A DNA stretch of 16,568 bases from Flavobacteriaceae bacterium (GTDB lineage: Bacteria > Bacteroidota > Bacteroidia > Flavobacteriales > Flavobacteriaceae), in the NCBI GenBank assembly GCA_020435885.1, contig JAGQYU010000076.1:1-16568 (forward strand), in the 5' to 3' direction. Shown piece by piece: positions 1 through 9,068 of this stretch. The notes below the pieces were generated by a model that was not told the DNA's origin, ran no database searches, and saw only the letters and a list, made by a program, of their open reading frames with translations. The first letter of the stretch is position 1. Each line of letters opens with the position of its first letter. A program made the position numbers and the translations under genes.

Positions 1-3000
1 TGACCAAACTTTTAACTGTGGTGTTACTGTTAGTAATATCTAATGTGTATTCTCAAAATACTACAGCTAGTATTAAAGGTGTAGTTCTGGAACAAGATGT
101 GCCATTACCCGGCGCAACAATCTTGTTAAAAGGAACTCAGAAAGGAACTACTTCTGATTTTGACGGTAAATTTGAAATATTAGGGATAGAACCTGGAACT
201 TATGAAGTTCAAATTTCCTTCTTAGGTTTTTCTGATAAAATTATTCCCATAACATTGCAGGCATCGCAAGTACTTGATATGGGTAGTATCACATTGGAAG
301 CTTCTTCTGAATCATTAGATGAGGTGGTTGTAACAGCATTGAACATTACCAGAGATGAAAAATCACTAGGATATGCTCTCCAAAAGGTAGATGGGTCTGA
401 GATATCTCAATCAACAAGTACTAATATGGTAAGTACTTTATCAGGAAGAACTGCAGGAGTACAAGTTGTAAGCAATGGTGCCGGACCGGGGCAATCATCA
501 TCAGTGGTAATTAGAGGATACTCATCCATGGATGGTGATAACCAGCCACTATTTATAGTTGATGGTATTCCTATTAATAATAGTACAGATACTCGTTCAG
601 ATACTAGAGTAGATGCCAGTAATATGAACCTTGACTTTGGAAACGGGGGAGGTGAAATTAACCCAGATGATGTAGAATCAATTTCTGTCTTAAAAGGTGC
701 AAATGCAACGGCATTATATGGTTCCAGAGCAGCCAATGGTGCAATTGTTATTACAACAAAATCAGGTAAAGGTAAAAGATTTGGGGTCTCATTAAGTTCA
801 AAAATTACATTTGAATCTGCGCTTAAAGTTCCTGAATATCAAGGATTATATGGCCAAGGGAAGAATTTTGATTTCCAATTTTATGATGGTTATGGAAATG
901 GTACATATGATGGCGTAGATGAATCATGGGGGCCAAGATTAGACGGTACATTAAGAGCGCAACATGATTCACCAACTTCAACAGGATTAAGAGGAGGTGA
1001 TGTACATGGTCTAGACTTTATATTAGGTACTTCAGGGGTGGATTTAGATAGAAGAGGTGTTATTACACCAACTCCTTTTGTATATGGAGGAAACCCTGCT
1101 AAGAATTTTTTAGAAACGGGTACAACATTAAGTAATAGTATTTCTTTTTATGGTTCTAATGAAAATGGAAACTATAGAGTAGGCTTTACCAACCTTGATA
1201 ATGAAGGCATGTTGCCTAATACAGATATAAAAAGAAATACAGTTTCTTTATCTGGTGATTATAATTTAACTGATAAACTTAAAGTTTCTTCTAGAGTTAA
1301 TTATATAAGGACAGACTCTGATAATAGACATGTTAATGGATATGGTACAGAATCAGTTATGTATTTATTTATTTGGTGGGGGCAACAGGTTAATGTTAAA
1401 AATTTAAGAAACTATTGGCAAAATGGATTAGAAGGTTTTCAGCAATTCAACTATAACTATAACTATCATGATAATCCATATTTTACTATGTATGAAAACA
1501 CTAATGGATTAGCAAAAGATAGAATTATTGGAAACGTTTCTGCTACGTATAGTTTTAATGATAACTTGAAATTTATGGTTCGTGGAGCCAGAGACTTCTT
1601 CTCTGAATATAGATTTTTTAAGAGAGCATACTCTACTCAACGTTTTAACAAAGGTCAGTATAGAGAAGATAAAATAAATTTTGCAGAAACAAACTTAGAC
1701 TTCTTATTGTCTTTTGATAAAACTTTTAATGATAAGTTTAGCGTTAATGCAAATGTTGGAGGTAATAGAATGGTACAAAAGAATCATTTTAATTCAATTG
1801 CTGCTAATAAGCTTTATTTACCGGAAATTTATTCGCTTGCAAACGTAGATGGTGATTTAGTTCAGGCTACTCATCGTCCTGAAAAACAAATTAACTCTAT
1901 ATATGGGTTTGCGCAACTAGTTTGGGATAATAAAATCTATTTAGATTTAACTGCTCGTAACGATTGGTCTTCAACTTTACCAAGTCAAAACAACTCATAT
2001 TTTTATCCATCAGCTTCTTTAAGTGTTATTATGTCTGCTCTTTTGGGATTAACAAATGATAATACAATATCGTTCGCTAAATTAAGAGCAGGTTGGGCAC
2101 AGGTTGGTAATGATACAGACCCATATAATTTGCAGAATTCTTTTCAATATGGCGCAAGTGTTAATGGTAACTTAACGGCTTATCCTGATAGGACTTTAGC
2201 AAACTTCAATCTAAAACCTGAAATTCAAACTTCATACGAAGTAGGAACAGATATAAGATTTTTAAAAAATAGAATTTCTTTAGATGCTACATATTATAAT
2301 ACAGTTTCTAAAAATCAAATATTTAGAGTAGACCTACCTTATGAAACAGGTAAAACGGGGCGCTACATTAATGCTGGTAAAATTAGAAATCATGGTGTGG
2401 AAGTATTATTAGATATAGTTCCTGTAAGAACAGAAAATCTCACATGGAATACTACTTTCAATTTTGGTTTAAACAGAAACAAAGTGTTAGAGCTTTCAGA
2501 AAATGTAGATCAATATTCTTATGGAGGTAACGGCATCACCCTTATAGCAGAAAAAGGAGGTTCTTTAGGCGATATGTGGGGTACAGGATTGGTTCGAGTT
2601 GAAGATGAAAATAGCCCATATTATGGAGAAGTTATTTTTAAAGAAGGTTTAGTACAACAGGATAACACGTTAAGGAAACTTGGAAATTTTAACCCAGATT
2701 TTACTTTGGGTTGGAACAATACTATTAAGTACAAGAACTTTTCACTAAACTTCTTATTTGATTGGAGACAAGGGGGAGAGCTACTTTCCAGAACTCGTTT
2801 AATTGCAGCTACCTCAGGTAATGTTGTTGAAACACTTTGGGGTCGTGATCCTGAACATGGTGGGGCACATCCGGGTATACTTGACTCTGGGCTAACATAT
2901 ACTAATGGTGATGGTGTAACATATACTGATGGTATAATTGGTGCAGGTGTTAGAGAAGTGTTTGATGCAGATGGTAATGTAACAGGATATACTCCTAACG

Positions 3001-3323
3001 ATGTAATTGTATCTGCCAATGCTTACCATAATAATAGGTATAGAAGGCAAAATGAAAGTGAAGGAATGTATGATGCAACCTTTATTAAACTTCGTGAAGC
3101 TAGACTTAGCTATAACCTGCCAACAAAGTTTGTCCAAAAACTAAAAATGAGCAGCTTATCAATATCTGTTATAGGAAATAATCTTTGGTTATGGGCAAAA
3201 GACTTTAATCATGGTGATCCGGAGTTGTTATCATTCGGTGGAGGTAAGTATGTGCCAGGTGTTGAAGACGCAACAGTACCTTCTACAAGAAGTATCGGTT
3301 TTGCACTTGACTTTAAATTTTAA
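1..3323 (+). CDS. SusC/RagA-family TonB-dependent outer-membrane transporter (5' end at window edge)
   Basis: This is the outer-membrane beta-barrel of a SusCD pair, which imports large ligands with energy from TonB. The frame is open from the first base. Codons from position 3 read TKLLTVVLLLVISNVYSQ, the hydrophobic end of a signal peptide, so the GTG at 18 is not a credible start. The window's first two bases are TG, so the start codon may be an ATG lying one base outside. After the signal peptide comes a carboxypeptidase-regulatory-like domain (about residues 20-90, GATILLKGT...DFDGKFEI), then the TonB-box/plug segment (LDEVVVTA; FIVDGIPI; LKGANATALYGSRAANGAIVITTKSGK) and a long barrel ending in the aromatic-rich GFALDFKF. 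About 1100 residues is the usual length. susD follows after 21 bases. The ligand cannot be read from the sequence; the downstream genes suggest a phosphonate- or phosphate-ester-bearing molecule. Confidence 0.93.
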   Translation, partial: TKLLTVVLLLVISNVYSQNTTASIKGVVLEQDVPLPGATILLKGTQKGTTSDFDGKFEILGIEPGTYEVQISFLGFSDKIIPITLQASQVLDMGSITLEASSESLDEVVVTALNITRDEKSLGYALQKVDGSEISQSTSTNMVSTLSGRTAGVQVVSNGAGPGQSSSVVIRGYSSMDGDNQPLFIVDGIPINNSTDTRSDTRVDASNMNLDFGNGGGEINPDDVESISVLKGANATALYGSRAANGAIVITTKSGKGKRFGVSLSSKITFESALKVPEYQGLYGQGKNFDFQFYDGYGNGTYDGVDESWGPRLDGTLRAQHDSPTSTGLRGGDVHGLDFILGTSGVDLDRRGVITPTPFVYGGNPAKNFLETGTTLSNSISFYGSNENGNYRVGFTNLDNEGMLPNTDIKRNTVSLSGDYNLTDKLKVSSRVNYIRTDSDNRHVNGYGTESVMYLFIWWGQQVNVKNLRNYWQNGLEGFQQFNYNYNYHDNPYFTMYENTNGLAKDRIIGNVSATYSFNDNLKFMVRGARDFFSEYRFFKRAYSTQRFNKGQYREDKINFAETNLDFLLSFDKTFNDKFSVNANVGGNRMVQKNHFNSIAANKLYLPEIYSLANVDGDLVQATHRPEKQINSIYGFAQLVWDNKIYLDLTARNDWSSTLPSQNNSYFYPSASLSVIMSALLGLTNDNTISFAKLRAGWAQVGNDTDPYNLQNSFQYGASVNGNLTAYPDRTLANFNLKPEIQTSYEVGTDIRFLKNRISLDATYYNTVSKNQIFRVDLPYETGKTGRYINAGKIRNHGVEVLLDIVPVRTENLTWNTTFNFGLNRNKVLELSENVDQYSYGGNGITLIAEKGGSLGDMWGTGLVRVEDENSPYYGEVIFKEGLVQQDNTLRKLGNFNPDFTLGWNNTIKYKNFSLNFLFDWRQGGELLSRTRLIAATSGNVVETLWGRDPEHGGAHPGILDSGLTYTNGDGVTYTDGIIGAGVREVFDADGNVTGYTPNDVIVSANAYHNNRYRRQNESEGMYDATFIKLREARLSYNLPTKFVQKLKMSSLSISVIGNNLWLWAKDFNHGDPELLSFGGGKYVPGVEDATVPSTRSIGFALDFKF

Positions 3324-3344
3324 TTGAACTGAAAAAAATACAAC

Positions 3345-4799
3345 ATGAAAAAAATAATCTTTTTAACTGTTTTTGCACTAGCTATATTAGTAAATAGCTG
3401 TACAGATTTTGATGTATCCAATGAAAATCCGGATGTGGCTTCAAATATTGACTTACATCCAGAAATACTGCTTACAAATTTAGAGAATAATGCAGTAAAC
3501 GAACTAGTTGGAGATGCTTGGAGTGAAGGTAATTTAATGGGGCAATATGGAGCCCGTATCGTTTTTACAGAGTTCGATCTTTTTGAATGGGGCTCTCAAT
3601 CAGGATTATGGAATAACTTATATCTTGCTATCAGCGATGCTAAAGCTTTAGAAAAAATTGCAAATGAAAAAGGGTTTGATAACTACGCAGGTGTTTCTAA
3701 AGTAATGCAGGCATGGCTCTTTAGTATTTTAACGGATATGTATGGTGATGTTCCTTTTATTGAAGTAAACCAGGCAACTGAAGAAAACTATACGCCATTT
3801 TATGATACACAAGAAGATATTTATAATGGGCTATTAGATATGTTGGCAGAAGCCAATACCCTTTTAGACGGTGCTAATAATGTTGATGGTGATTTGTATT
3901 TTGGAGGAGATGTTACTGTTTGGAGAAAATTTGCCAATTCGTTGAGGCTTCGCTTAGCTTTACGTTTAAGTGAGGTAAATCCTTCAAAAGCAGCAAGTGT
4001 TATAAAAACAATTTATGATGCTCCAATTGCTAATCCATATATAATGTCTAATGCAGACAATGCTTCTATAACTTTTTCAACATCAAGCCCATTTGCACAT
4101 CCTGTAACCGAAGAATCAGGATACCGAGTAGGTTCATATAATGAATATCGTATTGCAGAACACTTTGTGGGTATTTTAAAGAATTTTAATGATCCTCGAT
4201 TGGAATTTATTGCAGATCCAACTGCTAATTCAGTTGTAAATGGAACACTGGAAGTTCAGGGAATGCAAAATGGAATAGTAGATGGTCCTGCATATGAATA
4301 TAAAGGTGGAGATTCATTCTTGTCTAAATTCAATATCGGGTATTTCTATTTAACACCTAATTCTAATCAAGCACGTTTTATAATCCATTCAGAGGTAATG
4401 TTCATTTTAGCTGAAGCTGCACAAAGAAACTGGATTAGCGCAGATGCACAAACTTTATATAATGAAGGTGTTGCCTCTAATTTTGCATATTGGGGTGTAA
4501 ATATGCCTGCCAATTATTTATCAACTACAGGTGTAGCTTATGATGGAGAATTAGAAACTATTATTAATCAAAAGTACATAGCTTTATTTTATACTGATTT
4601 TCAAGGATTTATAGAATTCAGAAGAACGGGCTTCCCAAATACTATAGAACCTGGTCCTGATGCTTTTTATGATATTTACCCCAGTCGTTTTGAATATCCG
4701 GGTAATGAAGCAGTATTAAATAAAGAAAATTATAATACAGCAGTAGCTCGTATGAGTGGAGGAGATAAAATTACATCGAAAGTTTGGTGGGAAAATTAG
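3345..4799 (+). CDS. SusD/RagB-family surface lipoprotein (SusD-like_2 type)
   Basis: This is the ligand-binding lid that sits on the SusC barrel at the cell surface. The N-terminus is a lipoprotein signal with lipobox LVNSC and lipidated Cys19. The next residues, TDFDVSNEN, are rich in acidic and polar side chains, which fits the Bacteroidota signal that sends lipoproteins to the cell surface. The rest is a helical SusD fold of normal length (484 aa), recognised by the conserved TDMYGDVPFIE segment near residue 130 and a C-terminal region with RRTGFPNTIEPG. The ATG at 3345 is the natural start because it opens the signal peptide. It lies 21 bases after susC, and a phosphodiesterase lipoprotein gene follows after 24 bases, so one transcript is likely. 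The binding specificity is unknown; no sugar-specific feature is recognisable. Confidence 0.92.
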   Translation: MKKIIFLTVFALAILVNSCTDFDVSNENPDVASNIDLHPEILLTNLENNAVNELVGDAWSEGNLMGQYGARIVFTEFDLFEWGSQSGLWNNLYLAISDAKALEKIANEKGFDNYAGVSKVMQAWLFSILTDMYGDVPFIEVNQATEENYTPFYDTQEDIYNGLLDMLAEANTLLDGANNVDGDLYFGGDVTVWRKFANSLRLRLALRLSEVNPSKAASVIKTIYDAPIANPYIMSNADNASITFSTSSPFAHPVTEESGYRVGSYNEYRIAEHFVGILKNFNDPRLEFIADPTANSVVNGTLEVQGMQNGIVDGPAYEYKGGDSFLSKFNIGYFYLTPNSNQARFIIHSEVMFILAEAAQRNWISADAQTLYNEGVASNFAYWGVNMPANYLSTTGVAYDGELETIINQKYIALFYTDFQGFIEFRRTGFPNTIEPGPDAFYDIYPSRFEYPGNEAVLNKENYNTAVARMSGGDKITSKVWWEN

Positions 4800-4823
4800 T
4801 CATTCCTGTAATCATATCTCTTT

Positions 4824-6461
4824 ATGAAAAAATATAAAATAATAGTAATGGCCATAGGAGTTATGCTTCTATGGTCATGCTATCATGAACCAAAACAACA
4901 AGATTTAGGAATCAAACACGTGGTTGTTATTGGCTTTGACGGATTGAGTCCTGATGGAATAAAAAAAGCGAATACCCCAGTTTTTGACTCTATCATACAA
5001 AATGGTTCTTACACATTTCATCAAAGAGCAGTTTTACCCTCTAGTTCCAGTTCTAACTGGGCTTCCATGATTATGGGTGCAGATACAGAACAACACGGTA
5101 TAACATCTAATGCATGGGAAAAAGATAATTTTACGTTACCTGCTATTACAGAATCAGAAGATTTTATTTTTCCAACCATTTTTCATTTGATTGATAAACA
5201 ATTACCAAAGGCAGAAATAGGAGCGATTTATGATTGGGGAGGATTTGGCAGGCTATTCGAAAAAAGTGCAGTTGATTATGATGTTGATGCATCCTCTGAA
5301 GACGAAACAGTAACGTTGGCATCAAATTATATTGAAGCAAAAAAACCAACATTTACATTCATACATTTTGATCATATAGATCATGCTGGCCATGAATACG
5401 GCTATGGAACTGAAAAATATTACAAAAGTGTTGAAAAAGCAGATAAACTGCTTTACAAAATATTACAATCTGTAAAAAATGCAGGCATGGCTGTTAATAC
5501 ACTGGTTATTATTAGTGCGGACCATGGAGGGATTGGCAAAGGACATGGTGGCGAAACACTTAATGAAATGGAGATTCCTTTTATAATTTACGGGAAATCT
5601 GTAAAAAAAGGCTATGAGATAAAACTCCCTATATATCAATATGATAATGCTGCCACAGTTGCTTTTGCATTGAATTTAAAGATGCCCTATGCATGGATAG
5701 GAAAACCTGCAAAAATGGCTTTTGAAGGCTATAATATTACTGATGATTACCCTATAAAAGAAATGCTGGAAGAACCCCAATTTTCACCTTCTTATACTTC
5801 CAATAAAAAACCTGGTGGATTATTTAATGAAAAGACATTTCTATCTTTTTCAAATATAAATGATTCTACATCAATACATTATACATTGGATGGTTCAATG
5901 CCCTCTATAAATTCTCAAAAATATAGTGATAATGTACTATTGACAAACAATACTGTTGTTAAAGCTGCAATTTTCCATAAAGGAAAAATTGCAAGTACCG
6001 TTGCTGAAAGTTTTTATAGAATAAAACCAGCAGATTATCAGCCTCCGGTAGCATATGAATTGTTTTATTTACCAAAGATAACTTCTGTTATCAATACAAA
6101 AGGTAAAACTCCAAATGCTATAGGGACTTGCTTTGAGATTACTTCTGATGAAATTCTTCAGGAAATTAAAGAAAATACCTTAGTTAATTTTAAAACAAAG
6201 ATCAACATTGAGCAAGAAGATGAATATTCATTTTTTCTTAGGTCAGATGATGGAAGTAGACTTTTCCTAAACAGAGAGTTGATTGTTGATAATGATGGCG
6301 AACATGGTGTTTTAGAAAAAAAAGGAAGTAAAAAGTTAGAGCCTGGTGTGTATGATTTAGAAGTTACATGGTTCAATGCAGGTGGCTCAGGTTGGTTAGA
6401 TGTTTATTATAAAAGTAATTCCATCCCAAAACAAATTATTCCAACAACAAGTTTTAGATAA
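4824..6461 (+). CDS. Lipoprotein phosphodiesterase (type I PDE/NPP-like) with chitobiase-like and PA14-like domains
   Basis: This is an envelope-anchored hydrolase of the alkaline-phosphatase superfamily (type I phosphodiesterase/nucleotide pyrophosphatase family). A lipoprotein signal ends at Cys19 (LLWSC). The catalytic domain spans about residues 30-300 and keeps the whole two-zinc set: Asp39 (GFDG), a Ser nucleophile in the S73-S77 run before Asn78 (Ser75 by analogy with TFPN in NPPs), Asp186 and His190 (DHAGH), Asp233-His234 (ADHGG) and His241 (GHGG). After it come a chitobiase/hexosaminidase C-terminal-like module (about 315-400, HYTLDGSMPS) and a PA14-like module (about 435-545, YSFFLRSDDGSRLFL). 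Such accessory modules often contact glycans, so the substrate may be glycan-bound. The family hydrolyses phosphodiesters and, in some members, phosphonate monoesters; which applies here is unknown. The stop codon overlaps the next start by one base (TAATG). Confidence 0.87.
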   Translation: MKKYKIIVMAIGVMLLWSCYHEPKQQDLGIKHVVVIGFDGLSPDGIKKANTPVFDSIIQNGSYTFHQRAVLPSSSSSNWASMIMGADTEQHGITSNAWEKDNFTLPAITESEDFIFPTIFHLIDKQLPKAEIGAIYDWGGFGRLFEKSAVDYDVDASSEDETVTLASNYIEAKKPTFTFIHFDHIDHAGHEYGYGTEKYYKSVEKADKLLYKILQSVKNAGMAVNTLVIISADHGGIGKGHGGETLNEMEIPFIIYGKSVKKGYEIKLPIYQYDNAATVAFALNLKMPYAWIGKPAKMAFEGYNITDDYPIKEMLEEPQFSPSYTSNKKPGGLFNEKTFLSFSNINDSTSIHYTLDGSMPSINSQKYSDNVLLTNNTVVKAAIFHKGKIASTVAESFYRIKPADYQPPVAYELFYLPKITSVINTKGKTPNAIGTCFEITSDEILQEIKENTLVNFKTKINIEQEDEYSFFLRSDDGSRLFLNRELIVDNDGEHGVLEKKGSKKLEPGVYDLEVTWFNAGGSGWLDVYYKSNSIPKQIIPTTSFR

Positions 6462-7726
6462 TGTGTAAGAAATTTTGCTTAATAACGGTTGGTTTTTTAT
6501 TACAATTGAATGTGTTTTCACAGACGTTGGAGTATCCTAAGTGGCAAGAAGGAGTTTTGGAATTACATCATATCAGTACTGGGAGAGGAGATGCTGCATT
6601 TTATATTTTTCCGGATGGAACAACCATGTTGGTTGATGTAGGAGATACCTCGGAAACACATCCTAGAACATTGTCTGACAGAAATGTACCATTATTACCA
6701 AACAGAACAAAATCTGCACCGGAATGGATTGTAGAATATATCAAACAATTTCATCCAAACAATAGGCAAAAACAATTGGATTATGCTTTAATAACACATT
6801 ATCATGATGATCATTTTGGCGAGGTTGACAGTACTAGAATGTATGATAAGAAAGGTGGTTATCAACTAACTGGTATTACTACAGTTGGAACAACTTTGCC
6901 TATAAAAATAGTATTGGACAGAGGTTACAATTTCCCCGTTGATTTTAAGGATGCTAAAATTCAGCAAAAGATCAATGAGCATGATTCCTATAAGATGATC
7001 CCAACATTAAAAAATTATTGGAAGTTTATTGAATATCAAAAAAACACAAATGGATTAGAACATCAGGTATTGCAAGCTGGTGTTAAGGATCAAATAGTTT
7101 TAAATTATTTCCCGAAAAAGTATCCGAACTTTTTGGTTAGAAATATTGCCGTTAACGGAATGGTTTGGACAGGTGAAGGTGATAATAATTATAAATTGTA
7201 TACGCAAGATGAATATGTTGGTGAAAATTCTTTAAGTACTTGCATTAAAATATCGTACGGTAAGTTTGATTATTTTACAGGAGGTGATATAAACGGAGTA
7301 GATGGTCTGGGTGAAACTGATTTTAACAGAGTTGAGTCTCATATTGCCCCGGTAGTTGGCCCAGTGGATGTAGCCACACTAAATCACCATGGAAACAGAG
7401 ATTCACAAAACAAATTTTATGTAAGAACTATCCGCCCCAGGGTGTGGATTGGACAAACATGGTCATCAGACCATCCTGATAATAATGTGCTTAGAAGACT
7501 GTTATCTGATGAATTATATCCCGGAGAAAGAGATGTGTTCGCAACAGCTATGCTGGCATCAAATATAAGTGTTATTGGAGGGATGATCGATAAATACAAA
7601 AGTAAAGAAGGGCATATTGTGGTAAGAGTGTATGATAATGGTGATAGATATGAGGTTTATGTGTTGAATGAAAAGTCTGAGAATAGAGAAGTAAAACAAA
7701 AATTTGGACCTTATGAATCAAGATAA
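6461..7726 (+). CDS. Exported metallo-beta-lactamase-fold hydrolase (ComEC/phosphorylcholine-esterase-like)
   Basis: This is a secreted zinc hydrolase with the metallo-beta-lactamase fold. A signal peptide covers residues 1-20 (cleavage near VFS|QT). The core opens with HHISTGRGDAAFYIFPDG, the form seen in ComEC/Rec2-type MBL proteins, followed by the metal motif H113-x-H115-x-D117-H118, then GGD at Asp276 and NHHG at H309-H310. The layout, including SLSTCIKISYGKFDYFTGGD and VDVATLNHHGN, resembles from memory the catalytic domain of pneumococcal phosphorylcholine esterase Pce, which removes phosphocholine from teichoic acid. An equivalent role on an aminophosphonate head group is inference from neighbours. 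The ATG overlaps the preceding stop by one base, and the following PLP gene starts 14 bases inside this one, so translation is probably coupled. It is not PhnP, which is cytosolic and shorter. Confidence 0.82.
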   Translation: MCKKFCLITVGFLLQLNVFSQTLEYPKWQEGVLELHHISTGRGDAAFYIFPDGTTMLVDVGDTSETHPRTLSDRNVPLLPNRTKSAPEWIVEYIKQFHPNNRQKQLDYALITHYHDDHFGEVDSTRMYDKKGGYQLTGITTVGTTLPIKIVLDRGYNFPVDFKDAKIQQKINEHDSYKMIPTLKNYWKFIEYQKNTNGLEHQVLQAGVKDQIVLNYFPKKYPNFLVRNIAVNGMVWTGEGDNNYKLYTQDEYVGENSLSTCIKISYGKFDYFTGGDINGVDGLGETDFNRVESHIAPVVGPVDVATLNHHGNRDSQNKFYVRTIRPRVWIGQTWSSDHPDNNVLRRLLSDELYPGERDVFATAMLASNISVIGGMIDKYKSKEGHIVVRVYDNGDRYEVYVLNEKSENREVKQKFGPYESR

Positions 7727-9056
7727 GTTATATAAGGTTACCGAAGGAGATATCAATACTTCTACAGAAAGAGAGCAGTGGAATTCAAAGCAAACACACG
7801 CCGCTACACAGTTGTTGTTAGAAAAAGATGCTCGTTATTTTTTACATCAATCCATGTCAACTCCTTGTTTAGATGTACTGGGTAATTGCGAAGGCCCTTA
7901 TATTGAAAATCTTGAAGGAAAAAAATATTTGGATTTTCATGGAAACAGTGTACATCAGGTAGGCTTTTCAAACCCATTGCTTGTTGAAAGACTTACAGAG
8001 CAACTACAAAAACTTACTTTTTCAACAAGAAGATTTACGAATGAATTGGCAGTTACATTTGCTGAAAAGCTAGCTTCATTAACTCCTGGAGATTTAAACC
8101 GTGTATTACTGACACCTAATGGAAGTTCGGCAGTGGGGATTGCATTGAAGTTAGCAAGAGTAGTAACAGGAAAATTTAAAGTAATGTCCTTTTGGGATTC
8201 GTTTCATGGAGCATCTATAGATGCTATCAGTGCCGGCGGTGAAGCCGTTTTCAGAAAGAATCTAGGGCCGTTATTACCTGGAGTGGAAAGAGTGCCACCG
8301 CCAGTAACATACAGAGGTATATTTGAGGGTAATGAAAATAAATGTTTGGAGTATATTGAATATGTATTTGAAAAAGAGCATGATATAGGTGCTTTTATTG
8401 CGGAGACGGTTAGAAACACTGATGTGCAGATTCCGTCTGCCAATTTTTGGAAACAGGTTAGGGAGTTTTGTGATAAATATAAAGCGCTACTAATTTTTGA
8501 TGAAATACCTATTGCGCTGGGTAGAACAGGAAAAATGTTTGCCTTTGAGCATTATGATGTAACACCAGATATTCTATGCCTAGGCAAAGGGTTGGGGGGC
8601 GGAATCTTTCCGCAGGCAGCTATCGTTACCAGAGATAAATACAATCGTTTTGGAGCCATTTCTTTAGGTCATTATACCCATGAAAAAAGCCCTTTAGGTT
8701 CGTTGGCAGCACTTACTACAATTGAGGTTATAGAAAAGGAAGGTTTGTTGAAAAAAGTTGTTGAAGATGGTAAATATATGGAGGAAAGATTACTTTGCTT
8801 AAAAGAAAAATATAATTGTATTGGTGATGTGAGAGGGATAGGATTACTATGGGGTATTGAACTTGTAAAAGACAGAAAAACAAAAGAGAAGGCTTTTGAA
8901 GAAGTAGAAAAAATAATGTATCAATGCCTTGATAAAGGGTTAAGTTTTAAAATATCATCAGGTAATGTTATCCAGTTGTGCCCGGCATTAACCATAAACA
9001 GAGTAGAACTAAACACAGCTTTAACTATATTAGAAGAAAATATCGCAACTATTTAA
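7713..9056 (+). CDS. pbfA: PLP-dependent class III aminotransferase-fold enzyme, probable (R)-1-hydroxy-2-aminoethylphosphonate ammonia-lyase (PbfA-like)
   Basis: This is a cytosolic fold-type I PLP enzyme of 447 residues. Lys292 (LGKGLGGG) should carry PLP, and Asp263 (IFDEIP) should bind the pyridine nitrogen. In ordinary class III transaminases that segment reads DEVQTGxGRTG; here it is DEIPIALGRTG, a difference that fits PbfA-type proteins. The segments HGNSVHQVGF, WDSFHGASIDAI and HYTHEKSPLGS also match what I remember of the group annotated as aspartate aminotransferase family in phosphonate clusters. PbfA removes ammonia from (R)-1-hydroxy-2-aminoethylphosphonate to give phosphonoacetaldehyde, which suits the phosphonatase-like gene downstream. 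I chose ATG 7713 over the TTG at 7704 because the protein then begins MNQDKLYKVTEGD. There is no signal peptide, although the flanking genes encode exported proteins. A true transaminase remains possible. Confidence 0.75.
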   Translation: MNQDKLYKVTEGDINTSTEREQWNSKQTHAATQLLLEKDARYFLHQSMSTPCLDVLGNCEGPYIENLEGKKYLDFHGNSVHQVGFSNPLLVERLTEQLQKLTFSTRRFTNELAVTFAEKLASLTPGDLNRVLLTPNGSSAVGIALKLARVVTGKFKVMSFWDSFHGASIDAISAGGEAVFRKNLGPLLPGVERVPPPVTYRGIFEGNENKCLEYIEYVFEKEHDIGAFIAETVRNTDVQIPSANFWKQVREFCDKYKALLIFDEIPIALGRTGKMFAFEHYDVTPDILCLGKGLGGGIFPQAAIVTRDKYNRFGAISLGHYTHEKSPLGSLAALTTIEVIEKEGLLKKVVEDGKYMEERLLCLKEKYNCIGDVRGIGLLWGIELVKDRKTKEKAFEEVEKIMYQCLDKGLSFKISSGNVIQLCPALTINRVELNTALTILEENIATI

Positions 9057-9068
9057 AAACTTATAACA

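Noticed and set aside
2895..2935. Short repeat ACATATACT with a 15-base spacer inside susC
   Set aside because: It encodes a local TYTNGDG/TYTDG similarity in a barrel loop; two copies do not support a tandem-repeat switch.
407..3137. Open frames on the minus strand inside susC (407-736, 2621-3019, 2892-3137)
   Set aside because: They mirror a well-supported susC frame, have no recognisable domain, and appear to result from base composition only.
6461..7726. PhnP (cyclic phosphate diesterase of the C-P lyase pathway)
   Set aside because: The protein has a signal peptide, is too long, resembles ComEC/Pce-type MBL proteins, and no C-P lyase gene is nearby.
7713..9056. PhnW, 2-aminoethylphosphonate:pyruvate transaminase
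   Set aside because: The PLP enzyme is of class III (GKGLGGG lysine, DEIP motif), while PhnW belongs to the class V fold group and is shorter.
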